The translations under genes were made by a program, and so were the position numbers. The notes beneath the pieces are model-generated. The model had not been told where the DNA came from, ran no database searches, and saw nothing but the letters and a program-made list of their open reading frames with translations. From Qingshengfaniella alkalisoli (lineage in GTDB: Bacteria; Pseudomonadota; Alphaproteobacteria; Rhodobacterales; Rhodobacteraceae), in contig NZ_CP042262.1 of NCBI RefSeq assembly GCF_007855645.1, positions 186,001 through 250,000 of the forward strand: DNA of 64,000 bases, given 5' to 3'. Of this stretch, positions 42,031 to 50,052 are shown piece after piece. How positions within the stretch are numbered: the stretch's first letter is position 1; each line of letters starts with the position of its first letter.

Positions 42031-43537
42031 CTAGCTTGCGCGGTCCAGCCCGGAGGCCAGCGCGATAATGTTTTCTTCGGTCAGTCGGTCGCCTTCAACC
42101 TGTCCGGTAATCCGCCCTTCGCACATCACCAGAACGCGGTCGCACAACCCGATCACCTCGGGCAGTTCGGACGACACCACGATCACCCCGACACCCTGAT
42201 CGGCAAAGCGGCGAAGCAGGGCGTGGATTTCACTTTTTGCGCCCACATCGACGCCGCGTGTGGGTTCATCAAGGATAATGACATCCGGCTCCGCCGTCAG
42301 CAGCTTGGCAATCGCCCACTTTTTGCTGATTGCCACCAGACAGAGAGGATACAGGATCGTCCATTCCACCCGATTTCAAATTAAGATCATCCGTCAAGCG
42401 CTTGGCCTGACATACTTCTTTCTTGCGATCCATCATTCCAAGCGGCGTGGAAACCTGCGGCAGCTTCAGCGCCGACACGTTCTGCGCGATCGACAGATCA
42501 AGAAATACCCCTGCGCCCTTTCGATCCTCGGACAGGTAGACAAGGCCGCTATCGACGGCATCGCTGTAACTTCGGGGGGAAAGCGACTGGCCATTGAGTG
42601 CTACGTCACCAGATACGCGCTTTCGCAAGCCGCAGACGGTCTGCACCAGTTCTGAACGCCCCGCACCGATCAGGCCCGCGATTCCCAGGATTTCGCCTTT
42701 GCACAAGGTGAAGCTGGCATCGAAGACGCGCTGCCCATCCGATACGCGATCCACCGTCAGAATAGCGTTTCCCGCCGGACCCGCGAGCTTTCGCGGATAC
42801 ATATGAGTCATTTCCCGACCGACGAGCGCGTTGACGATCTGCTCAGGTGTCGTGTCGGTCACGGGGCTGTCCATCACATAGCGGCCGTCGCGCATGACGG
42901 TCACGTGGTCGCAGTGTTCGAAAACTTCGGCCATGCGGTGCGATATGAAGATGATCGCAATCCCGCGTTTCTTCAATTGGTACATGATGCGGAACAGAGC
43001 ATCGGTTTCCCGTTCGGTGAGCGCGGCGGTCGGTTCATCCATGATGAGGATTCGGCAGTCCAGCGTGAGGGCTTTCGCGATTTCGACCACCTGCTGGTTC
43101 GAGATGCTCAAGTCACCAAGCATTGCGTCCGGATCGATATCGGCCAGCAGATGCAGGACCTTCATCGCGTCCTGACGGACCTTTCGGTAGTTCACGAAAA
43201 AGCTGCGCGACGCGTTGATTTTCGCCATGCAGACATTTTCGGCGACCGTCGCGTCGGGACACAGTGCAATTTCCTGATGCACGAATCCGATACCGGCTTT
43301 TTGTGCCTCCAAAGGCGAGGTGAAACGCGCTTCGGAACCATCAAGCAGCATGCGTCCCTGATCGGCTTGCACGATCCCGTCGACCACTTTCATAAGGGTG
43401 GATTTACCGGCGCCGTTTTCTCCGGCCAGTGCGTGGATCTCTCCCGGGCGCAGGCGGAAGTTGACACCGTCGAGCGCACGCACCGGGCCGAAGCTCTTGG
43501 CGATGCCGTCAAGTTCCAGAACGTAGGGGCTGGTCAT
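42031..43537 (-). pseudogene. Sugar ABC transporter ATPase (RbsA type) interrupted by a one-base frameshift
   Basis: Two overlapping reading frames together encode an RbsA-like ATPase of about 502 residues. Frame 1 (43537 to about 42315) has Walker [10 protein letters not shown], signature LSISNQQ and Walker B ILIMDEPTAAL of domain 1, and runs to SGGNQQKV in domain 2. Frame 2 resumes with [31 protein letters not shown] and continues to the normal C-terminus at 42031. One extra C in the plus-strand CCC at 42315-42317 accounts for the shift: GTGGGCGATT is present where GTGGCGATT is expected. Without correction the protein lacks Walker B of domain 2. It may be a recent mutation or a sequencing error. 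The start at 43537 follows GGAG. Confidence 0.85.
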
Positions 43538-43555
43538 CTCATATCTCCGACGGGT

Positions 43556-43579
43556 GGGGTGCGGCGTAAGCCACACCCC
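43556..43579 (-). promoter_or_regulatory. Intercistronic hairpin after the 43.6-kb binding-protein gene
   Basis: GGGGTG and CACCCC enclose GGC and GCC with one mismatch and a 4-base loop. The stem lies between the binding-protein stop and the ATPase start, where the equivalent stems in the 3.9- and 22.7-kb operons lie. It probably limits read-through or protects the upstream mRNA. Confidence 0.45.
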
Positions 43580-43588
43580 GAACCCTTC

Positions 43589-44608
43589 TTACTCGTTGAT
43601 GCCCTTTGTTCCACGACGCTCCAGATACGCGTCCCAGTAAAAATCATCAGCATTGTCGGCAGTGATGATCGAAAAGCCGTTGTCCAGCACCGGGATACCC
43701 ATCGGGTTGAAGCCCGATCTTGCATGATCGTTCATCGGATCGATCAGTTCAGGGTGCGCGGCCATCCACAGAAGCATGAAGCCCCAGTATCCTTGCGCGC
43801 CCTGGTTGGGGTTCACAGCCGCGAAAATCTGGCCTTCCTTGATCATGTCGAGGATCTTGCCGTTCACATCGGCATTCGCGATCTTGATGTCCTTGCCGCT
43901 TTCCTGAACCGCTTGGGCTGCACCCAGAGCAGAGTTGGCTTCGGGCATCCAGATCGCGTCAAGCTCCGGATGGGCCTGGATCATCGACAGTGTCGCATTA
44001 TAGGCCTTGTTGGGGTCCTGGTTGGATGCGGCCCGCGCAACGAGCTCCATATCCGGCCAATTCTCTTCCATCCGGTTGATGAAGGCTGAAATGCGCAGGT
44101 CGTGGTTGTCCTGACCCGGGTTTTCCAGCACGGCATATTGTCCCTCGCCACCCATGGCTTCGGCAATCGCATCGGCGACGAACGTCCCCTCACGCGTGTT
44201 GTCGGATGTGATGTAGGAAACACGTTTGGAGTTCGGGGAATCTGCGGCAAAGGTCACGACCGGGATGCCCTGATCGACGGCACGGTTGATTGGTTCGATA
44301 AACGGGTCCGAGTTCATCGGATGAACCATGATGCCTGCGGGCTTCTTGGCCAGAACCTGCTCGAAGCTTGCGAGCTGCTGGTTCACATCATAGGCCGGGG
44401 TGCCGGTATATTCGGTTTCACAGCCAAATTGCTGGGCGGCCTGTTTGAACATCTCATAGACGGGGAACCAGTATTCGACCCCGGACACCATGACATTCAT
44501 CACATAGGTTTCGCCCGGTTCGCACTGGAATGGCGAGCCATTGGCATGAGCGGGGATAGCAGATGCGGCGAAGGCCGCACCCGCGAGTGCTGTCGCGAGC
44601 GTTTTCAT
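43589..44608 (-). CDS. Sugar ABC transporter periplasmic binding protein (RbsB/LacI-like fold)
   Basis: This 339-residue periplasmic protein has a signal peptide (MKTLATALAGAAFAASAIPA) and a Peripla_BP_4 fold with VMVSGVEYWFPVYEMFKQAAQ, IMVHPMNSDPFIEPINRAVDQGIPVVTFAADSP (abridged) and LDAIWMPEANSALGAAQAV. It is the first gene of the long polyol/sugar operon and delivers the substrate to the RbsC-like permease. The start at 44608 has GGGAGGA ahead and begins the signal peptide; 32 upstream in-frame codons are rejected. The ligand is unknown, but the downstream kinase, dehydrogenases and aldolase point to a polyol or ketose. Confidence 0.88.
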   Translation of the reverse strand: MKTLATALAGAAFAASAIPAHANGSPFQCEPGETYVMNVMVSGVEYWFPVYEMFKQAAQQFGCETEYTGTPAYDVNQQLASFEQVLAKKPAGIMVHPMNSDPFIEPINRAVDQGIPVVTFAADSPNSKRVSYITSDNTREGTFVADAIAEAMGGEGQYAVLENPGQDNHDLRISAFINRMEENWPDMELVARAASNQDPNKAYNATLSMIQAHPELDAIWMPEANSALGAAQAVQESGKDIKIANADVNGKILDMIKEGQIFAAVNPNQGAQGYWGFMLLWMAAHPELIDPMNDHARSGFNPMGIPVLDNGFSIITADNADDFYWDAYLERRGTKGINE

Positions 44609-44730
44609 AATTCCTCCCTGTGGCGCTTGGCCATCGGTTTGTTGGGGAAGCTGTGTGGTCACAGCCGTCCGGTGAGGCACCGATCCTCCTTCGGTAACCT
44701 GCACACAGCTTTGCGAGTTCGATCTCTTCT

Positions 44731-44762
44731 GTCAATATATTCCATAAAAAGAAATATATTTC
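44731..44762. promoter_or_regulatory. AT-rich repeat and palindrome upstream of the polyol operon
   Basis: GAAATATATTTC (44751-44762) is a perfect 12-base palindrome. A related GTCAATATATTCC lies at 44731-44743, so AATATATT occurs twice about 19 bases apart. The elements lie about 120-155 bases upstream of the binding-protein start. They are a plausible SorC operator or promoter core in an otherwise GC-rich region. No other candidate was seen in the 251-base gap. Confidence 0.4.
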
Positions 44763-44859
44763 GCAATTGAGCGGATAGAACAAATCTGAACGACAAAACC
44801 GTCCGGGTCGATTTGACAGGACCAGCCCGGTTCCTCGACAGCAGGATCGCGGCGTAAGC

Positions 44860-45768
44860 TTAGATTGCAGGCAGGATGTAGTCGGGGACGATCCCGGATA
44901 AGTTCAGGGCGCGGTCGATATCCATGTCCTTGAGTGATCCGTGGTTTGTGACCAAAGCAGTTGCGAATCCCATATTCTGGCCACCCAGAACATCGGTGTG
45001 CAGGGTGTCCCCCACCATCAGCACCCTGGATGGATCAAACGGATGGGGCAAACGGCCAAGGGCAAGTCGAAAAATCTCGGGGAAGGGCTTTCCGAGAAAT
45101 CGTGGGCAAACTGGGGTATTGTCCGCAACTCTGTGTGCAAAGTAACCCGGTTCCAGCGACAGGCCATTCTCGCGCGGGGCGACGATATCCGGGTTGCCAA
45201 CGAGAACATGACGCGGGTGTCGACGGAGTGTGGCTTCAAGCAGTGCTTGACGATGTTCGGTCCAACCCTGGGAGCCGATAAGCAAGAATCCCCGCGCAGC
45301 ATCATAGTGCGCAGGATCATCGGCAAGTAAAAGGGGGGCGCTGACGAAGTCGTCGAACGGGTGCTCTTCACCCAGAATCATGGCGAAATCGGTTAGCTCC
45401 TGCTCTGCTATCGCCTGAATCAGTGCTTCCCTGCTTGATGTGACCTCATCTGGCTGGAAGTCGAACCCGAGCCGCTGATATCGCGCCATCATGACCGCCT
45501 TGGGGTAGCCTGCCGAGTTGGACACGACCATCACCAATTTGCCCAGACGACGAAGCGTAGCAATTGCGTCTATCGAACCGGGTATCGCGGCTTCGCCCAC
45601 ATTCAACACGCCATAGGCATCAAGGAAAATGGCATCGTAAGGGGCTGCAATCGCGGCAAGGTTCGGTGCCCATATGGCTTTGCCCGCACGGGAGCAATTC
45701 GGCAATCGTGGGCGCACTTGCTGATATCGCTCAAAAGCCCAGGAACTGCTTGATGAAATGGCGTCCAT
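44860..45768 (-). CDS. HAD-superfamily phosphatase, subfamily IIA (NagD-like)
   Basis: This 302-residue phosphatase has the HAD motifs: I, YDAIFLDAYGVLNVGE near residue 43; II, VMVVSNSAGYP; III, the Lys in FLGKPFPEIF; and IV, VLMVGDTLHTDVLGG. The C2-type cap lies between II and III. Motif I has Asp followed by Tyr two positions on, where most HAD phosphatases have a second Asp; in the related IIA-hyp4 group the position is Trp, as I recall. The start at 45768 overlaps the last base of the PhnE-like stop, so it is the last gene of the phn-type import operon. It may release phosphate from the imported organophosphate. A long upstream frame inside the permease gene is rejected. Confidence 0.8.
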   Translation of the reverse strand: MDAISSSSSWAFERYQQVRPRLPNCSRAGKAIWAPNLAAIAAPYDAIFLDAYGVLNVGEAAIPGSIDAIATLRRLGKLVMVVSNSAGYPKAVMMARYQRLGFDFQPDEVTSSREALIQAIAEQELTDFAMILGEEHPFDDFVSAPLLLADDPAHYDAARGFLLIGSQGWTEHRQALLEATLRRHPRHVLVGNPDIVAPRENGLSLEPGYFAHRVADNTPVCPRFLGKPFPEIFRLALGRLPHPFDPSRVLMVGDTLHTDVLGGQNMGFATALVTNHGSLKDMDIDRALNLSGIVPDYILPAI

Positions 45769-46571
45769 TACAGAAGGCGGCGGCGCAGTAGGGCGGACAC
45801 GATCTCGCCGACCACGACAAGCGCAAGGATTGCCAGCAGAACCGTCGCGGCTTCGGGCCAGTTGAAGGTGTCTATCGCTCCCTGCAGGATGATCCCGATC
45901 CCCCCCGCGCCGACGAGGCCGAGAACCGTGGATTCGCGCAGGTTGATGTCCCATCGCAAGATAGCAACGGCCCAAAAGGTCGGCATGATTTGCGGCACGA
46001 TGGCATAGGCGATGACCTTGAATCGGGATGCGCCGGTGGCCTCTAACGCTTCCACCGGGCGAGGGTCAATTTCCTCGATGGCTTCGCCAAGCAGCTTGCC
46101 GATGAAGCCGATGGAGCGGAACATGATTGCGACGATCCCAGCCACGACGCCGGGCCCGAAGATGGCAACGAAGAGAAGCGCCCAGATGATGGTGTTGATC
46201 GAACGCGATGATACCAGAATGAAACGCCCGAGCCAAAGCGTTGCGCGGTTGGGTGTTGTGTTCTGCGCAGCGAGCCAAGCAACCGGCAGCGATATGAACA
46301 CCGCGAAGAAGGTGGCTATTGTGGCGATATTCACCGTTTCCCACAGCACCGCTAGGATCGAGGGCAGGTTTTCGGGGTCCGGCGGATACATCCGGGCGAA
46401 CAGATCACCCATTTGCTGTGGCGCGTCCCAGACCCATGGCCAGATCACATCAATCGAGGTGATCGCCCATGCAATAACCAGCCCGGTGGCCAGAAATGCC
46501 GCGTAGCGCATCATGCGCTGGCGCGGGGTAAAACGGGCCCAGTCGTCGCGTCTCAAATCCGAAAGCGTCAT
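45768..46571 (-). CDS. phnE: Phosphonate/organophosphate ABC transporter permease (PhnE family)
   Basis: This 267-residue inner-membrane permease has six hydrophobic segments and the PhnE pattern IRWDINLRESTVLGLVGAGGIGIIL near residue 205, preceded by EAIEEIDPRPVEALEATGASRFKVIAYAIVPQIMP, the EAA loop. It starts at an ATG overlapping the stop of the first permease gene by four bases, with AGGAAACGGA ahead. The two PhnE proteins presumably form a heterodimeric channel. Substrate may be a phosphonate, phosphite or phosphate ester. Confidence 0.87.
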   Translation of the reverse strand: MTLSDLRRDDWARFTPRQRMMRYAAFLATGLVIAWAITSIDVIWPWVWDAPQQMGDLFARMYPPDPENLPSILAVLWETVNIATIATFFAVFISLPVAWLAAQNTTPNRATLWLGRFILVSSRSINTIIWALLFVAIFGPGVVAGIVAIMFRSIGFIGKLLGEAIEEIDPRPVEALEATGASRFKVIAYAIVPQIMPTFWAVAILRWDINLRESTVLGLVGAGGIGIILQGAIDTFNWPEAATVLLAILALVVVGEIVSALLRRRLL

Positions 46572-47356
46572 ATCCGTTTCCTGATCTGGCCGCTGACGGC
46601 CTCGCTGATGAGGATTGCGCCGACAATGACCATGGTGATGGCCAACGCGAAGTCATAATCGTAGCGCCCGAAGGCGTTCGCCAGCGTCGAGCCGATGCCG
46701 CCTGCACCGACAATACCCACGACTGCCGAGGCACGCAGATTGCTGTCCAGTTGATAAATCGTCAGCCCGACCTGTCGGGGCAGGATCTGCGGGAAGATCG
46801 CATAAACCAGCGTGGACAGGAACGGTGCGCCCGCAGCGCGCAGCGCTTCGACCTGGCCGAAATCGATCTCCTCGATCCGCTCGGCCAGCATCTTGGCGAC
46901 AAAGCCGATGGAATAAACGATCAGTGTCAGCACACCGGCGAGGGGGCCGAACCCGACCGCTTTCACGAAGATGATCGCGACGATCACAGGATGGAAGCTG
47001 CGGGCAATGATGATGATCGCACGACCGAAGTAATAGATTGGCAAAGGTGCGATGTTCCTTGCGGCCATGAAAGCGATGGGGATCGACAGAAGTACACCCC
47101 CAAAAGTCGCGAGGATGGCGATTTTCAGGCTTTCCAGAAACCCGTCAATCAACAGGCCGCTGCGTTCGAAACTGGGCGGGAAGGCCCCGTTGAAGATGCG
47201 TTGAGCGCGGACAACGCCCTCGGTGACGCGCTCCCAATTGATCGGCAGGGTTGCCACTGTCCAGATGATGTAGGCGGAGAGACCAAGATAGACCGTCCAC
47301 CGCAGCACAGGGTTGGCGATGAAGGGGGGCCTGCGCCATGTGTCGGGGCGGCTCAT
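46568..47356 (-). CDS. phnE: Phosphonate/organophosphate ABC transporter permease (PhnE family)
   Basis: This 262-residue permease is a paralogue of the next gene. It has the EAA loop AERIEEIDFGQVEALRAAGAPFLSTLVYAIFPQILP followed by IYQLDSNLRASAVVGIVGAGGIGSTL, a PhnE hallmark. Its ATG overlaps the PhnC stop by four bases. Tandem phnE genes are common in alphaproteobacterial phosphonate operons. Confidence 0.87.
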   Translation of the reverse strand: MSRPDTWRRPPFIANPVLRWTVYLGLSAYIIWTVATLPINWERVTEGVVRAQRIFNGAFPPSFERSGLLIDGFLESLKIAILATFGGVLLSIPIAFMAARNIAPLPIYYFGRAIIIIARSFHPVIVAIIFVKAVGFGPLAGVLTLIVYSIGFVAKMLAERIEEIDFGQVEALRAAGAPFLSTLVYAIFPQILPRQVGLTIYQLDSNLRASAVVGIVGAGGIGSTLANAFGRYDYDFALAITMVIVGAILISEAVSGQIRKRI

Positions 47357-48135
47357 GACGCCTGCCTGGCGGGTTCGGCGGTGGCGCGATCGGCTGCCGG
47401 ACTGCCGGAATAGATCTTCTCCATCGCATCTTCGTCCAGTTCGCCCGGCAAGCCATCGAAGATGATCCGGCCATAGCGCATTCCGACGATGCGGTCGGTG
47501 TATTGCTTGGCTTCGTTGACGTTGTGAATGTTGATCAGAACCGGCAGTGACAGTTCACGCGCCAGATCGCGCAGGAGCGCCATGATCTGTTCAGAGGTTT
47601 TGGGATCAAGCGACGCGGTGGGTTCGTCGGCCAACAGGATTTCCGGCTTCTGCATCAACGCACGAACGACACCGACGCGCTGGCGTTCGCCGCCGGACAA
47701 TTCATCGGCACGCTTGTTCGCGTAATGCGCGATGCCGACGCGTTCCATAAGTTCGTATGCGCGGCGAATGTCCTCCTTGGGATATCTGCGGGTCACCGCC
47801 GCCCATGTGGAGATATATCCCAACCGACCCGATTGGACATTCTCCATCACCGTTAGCCGGTCCACAAGGTTGAAGCCCTGGAATACCATGCCGATGCGAC
47901 GCCGTGCTTCGCGCAGGCGGCTGCCGTGCAGACCGGTCAATTCCAGACCGTTCAGTTCGATTGACCCCGAGGTTGGCTCGACCAGCTTGTTGATGCAGCG
48001 CAGCAGCGTGCTCTTGCCGGCGCCGGATGAGCCGATAATCGAGACAACGCTTTCGCCTTCGACCGTGAGATCAAGGTTTTTCAGGACCGGATCGCCACTT
48101 CCATAGCGTTTCACCAGATCTGTGATCTGAAGCAT
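47353..48135 (-). CDS. phnC: Phosphonate/organophosphate ABC transporter ATPase (PhnC family)
   Basis: This 260-residue ATPase has Walker A IIGSSGAGKSTLLRCIN, Q-loop MVFQGFNLVDRLTVMENV, signature LSGGERQRVGVVRAL and Walker B ILLADEPTASLDPKTSEQIM. The HNVNEAKQYTDRIVGMRYGRIIFDG end is typical of PhnC. It drives the two PhnE-like permeases. It follows the binding-protein gene after a 61-base gap containing a strong hairpin. Confidence 0.9.
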   Translation of the reverse strand: MLQITDLVKRYGSGDPVLKNLDLTVEGESVVSIIGSSGAGKSTLLRCINKLVEPTSGSIELNGLELTGLHGSRLREARRRIGMVFQGFNLVDRLTVMENVQSGRLGYISTWAAVTRRYPKEDIRRAYELMERVGIAHYANKRADELSGGERQRVGVVRALMQKPEILLADEPTASLDPKTSEQIMALLRDLARELSLPVLINIHNVNEAKQYTDRIVGMRYGRIIFDGLPGELDEDAMEKIYSGSPAADRATAEPARQAS

Positions 48136-48150
48136 TCATTCCTCCGCAGA

Positions 48151-48177
48151 AAGGCCCGGCCCAATGGACCGGGCCTT
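48151..48177 (-). promoter_or_regulatory. Intercistronic hairpin between phnD and phnC
   Basis: AAGGCCCGG and CCGGGCCTT form a perfect 9-bp stem with a 9-base loop in the phnD-phnC gap. As with the other binding-protein genes in the window, it probably protects the phnD message or attenuates read-through into phnC. Confidence 0.55.
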
Positions 48178-48196
48178 CGACAGTTGTGTTGACCGG

Positions 48197-49177
48197 TTAC
48201 TCGGCAGCCAAACCTTCGGGCGTGTATTCAACGCCGTTGGCTTTCTGGATTTCGCGGATCACCGCCCATTGGTCCTGATATGTGATGGGGATGAATTTGC
48301 TGACACCGGTGAATTCTTCGCCAAGCGCTGTTCCGGTGAAATCGAAGCTGAAGAAGGCTTCCTCAATCTTTTCTTTCAACTCGGGAGTGAGGTTGTGGGC
48401 GTAGGCGTATGACGTTGTCGGGAAAGGATCGCTTTCCCAGATGATACGCACTTCTTCGGGATCATACAGACCGCGTTCGGCCATGCGATCGACGACCTCG
48501 GATGCCACCGGTGCCGCGTCGTAGTCGCCGGCAACAACACCCAGCATCGATTGATCGTGCGAGCCGGAATAGGTGACCTCGTAGTCCTCATCCGGCGTCA
48601 CACCGAGCGCAGGGAACAGGGCGCGCGGGGCAAGGTTGCCCGAATTCGACGTGGGCGACGTGTGCGCGATGCGCTTGCCTGCCAGATCGGGCATCTCCTG
48701 AATATCACTGTCGGCTTGCGTATAAACTTGCAGCGTGTAGCCGAAGCGACCGTCGTCAGACCCCATCAAGGCGAATGGCACCGCGCCCGCAAGGTTCACC
48801 GCGAAAGGTGTCGGACCTGTCGAGAAACCGGCGATATGCAGGCGGCCTGACCGCATTGCCTCGACTTCGGCAGAATTCGACTGAACGGCGAAAAACTGCA
48901 CGTCTTTACCGGTGACCTCTTCGAGATGCTCAATGAAGGGGTTCCATATGTCTTCGTAGATCGCGGGATCCTCGACCGGCGTATACGCAAAGACCAGCGT
49001 GCCGGGATCATCCAGTTCGCTTTCGTCGCTGGGGGCGTCCGCCACCAAGTCGCCGTCAGCGTCACAATACATCGCATCCAGTTGTCCACGCTCAGCGCAG
49101 TCCTGCGCCAGCGCGGTGCCGGCCATGGCGAGCGTTGCAAGTATCGTTGTGCCGAAGAGATTCGTGCAATGCAGCAT
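48197..49177 (-). CDS. phnD: Phosphonate/organophosphate ABC transporter binding protein (PhnD family)
   Basis: This 326-residue periplasmic protein starts with a signal peptide (MLHCTNLFGTTILATLAMAG). The PhnD fold follows: LVFAYTPVEDPAIYEDIWNPFIEHLEEVTGKDV, SGRLHIAGFSTGPTPFAVN, RIAHTSPTSNSGNLAPRALFPALGV and YSGSHDQSMLGVVAGDYDAAPVASEV. The conserved Ser/Thr/His positions of these blocks bind the phosphonate or phosphate group in characterised homologues. A short Cys-bracketed insert (DCAERGQLDAMYCDADGD) precedes the fold. The start at 49177 has GGGAGGAGG ahead. It is the first gene of the operon, divergent from a DeoR regulator. Confidence 0.88.
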   Translation of the reverse strand: MLHCTNLFGTTILATLAMAGTALAQDCAERGQLDAMYCDADGDLVADAPSDESELDDPGTLVFAYTPVEDPAIYEDIWNPFIEHLEEVTGKDVQFFAVQSNSAEVEAMRSGRLHIAGFSTGPTPFAVNLAGAVPFALMGSDDGRFGYTLQVYTQADSDIQEMPDLAGKRIAHTSPTSNSGNLAPRALFPALGVTPDEDYEVTYSGSHDQSMLGVVAGDYDAAPVASEVVDRMAERGLYDPEEVRIIWESDPFPTTSYAYAHNLTPELKEKIEEAFFSFDFTGTALGEEFTGVSKFIPITYQDQWAVIREIQKANGVEYTPEGLAAE

Positions 49178-49197
49178 TGGTTCCTCCTCCCTAGGAA

Positions 49198-49240
49198 TAT
49201 GTTGCAAACAACAACATTCTTTTGTGGTTCTTGCAACATA
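49198..49240. promoter_or_regulatory. Putative DeoR operator, inverted repeat TATGTTGCAA / TTGCAACATA
   Basis: A perfect 10-bp inverted repeat occupies 49198-49207 and 49231-49240, with centres 33 bases apart, or about three helical turns. A third half-site CAACAT lies at 49212-49217 and pairs with ATGTTG at 49199. The cluster sits in the 110-base divergent promoter between phnD and the DeoR gene. Its symmetry and position make it the strongest operator candidate in the window. Confidence 0.6.
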
Positions 49241-49287
49241 AATGCGACAAAGCTGAGATAAGCTGCAACCATGCAGAGGGCAGGGCG

Positions 49288-50052
49288 ATGCGGAAAGCAG
49301 ATCGACAGGATCGGATACTGGACGAATTACGGTGGAAACCCCATGTCCGGGCAAATGAACTGGCGGCGCGCTTCGGTGTGTCGACCGAAACGATCCGGCG
49401 AGACCTGAAAAGCCTCAGTGAGGCGGGGATGCTCGAACGGGCCTATGGCGGTGCCTCGCCGCTGGCACCGGGTGGCTGGCCAACTCTTGACCAACGCAAG
49501 CTGGAACGCGTTGACGAACGCGAGCAGGTGGCTGCGCTGGCGGAAACGATTGTGTCAGATGGCGATACGCTGATGGTTGATGCCGGCTCGTCGACACTTG
49601 CGTTCGCTCGGCAAATTGCGAGTTCGGGCAAGCGGCTTCGCATTCTAACAAACAGTTTGCAAGTGGCGGCTGTTGCGGGTCAATCGCCCAAGATCGATGT
49701 AAAGATCTGTCCCGGTGACTTTCTGGCGAGTGAGGCGGCAGCTATCGGGCCGGAAACCGTGGACTTCGTGTTTCGCCACAATGTCTCGCTATGTGTTCTC
49801 GGTGCCTCCGCATTGAATGAGGACGGAATTAGCGAAACGGTGCCCGGATTTGCCCCGGTCAAGCGCGCAATGATCCAGGCCTCGGAGCGAGCTGTGTTCT
49901 TGCTGGATCACAGCAAGTTTGGCCGAGCACATCTGGATAGAGTCGCAGCGCCTCGGCCCGGTATGACGCTTTGTTTGGATAAGGCCCCACCTCGCACGTT
50001 GAATACAGCATGGATTGAACGGGGTGCGGAAATACTGGTGACAAGACCCTGA
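49288..50052 (+). CDS. DeoR-family transcriptional regulator of the phn-type operon
   Basis: This 254-residue regulator has the DeoR winged helix (DRILDELRWKPHVRANELAARFGVSTETIRRDLKSLSEAGMLERAYGGA) and the sugar-phosphate sensing domain (VSDGDTLMVDAGSSTLAFARQIA, ILTNSLQVA, ERAVFLLDHSKFG). DeoR proteins usually sense phosphorylated sugars or glycerol phosphate, which suggests that the adjoining PhnCDEE importer carries an organophosphate ester rather than a true phosphonate. The ATG at 49288 is taken because AGAGGGCAGGG lies ahead and the HTH begins there. It is divergent from phnD. Confidence 0.85.
   Translation: MRKADRQDRILDELRWKPHVRANELAARFGVSTETIRRDLKSLSEAGMLERAYGGASPLAPGGWPTLDQRKLERVDEREQVAALAETIVSDGDTLMVDAGSSTLAFARQIASSGKRLRILTNSLQVAAVAGQSPKIDVKICPGDFLASEAAAIGPETVDFVFRHNVSLCVLGASALNEDGISETVPGFAPVKRAMIQASERAVFLLDHSKFGRAHLDRVAAPRPGMTLCLDKAPPRTLNTAWIERGAEILVTRP

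Noticed and set aside
40710-44089. Long plus-strand frames of more than 400 codons (40710-41993 and 42803-44089)
   Set aside because: They lie antisense to clear ABC permease, ATPase and binding-protein genes, show no family motif, and are the usual mirror frames of high-GC coding DNA.
45769-45975. N-terminal extension of the HAD phosphatase inside the PhnE-like gene
   Set aside because: It is Arg-rich shadow sequence of the permease gene; the ATG at 45768 coupled to the permease stop is the sensible start.
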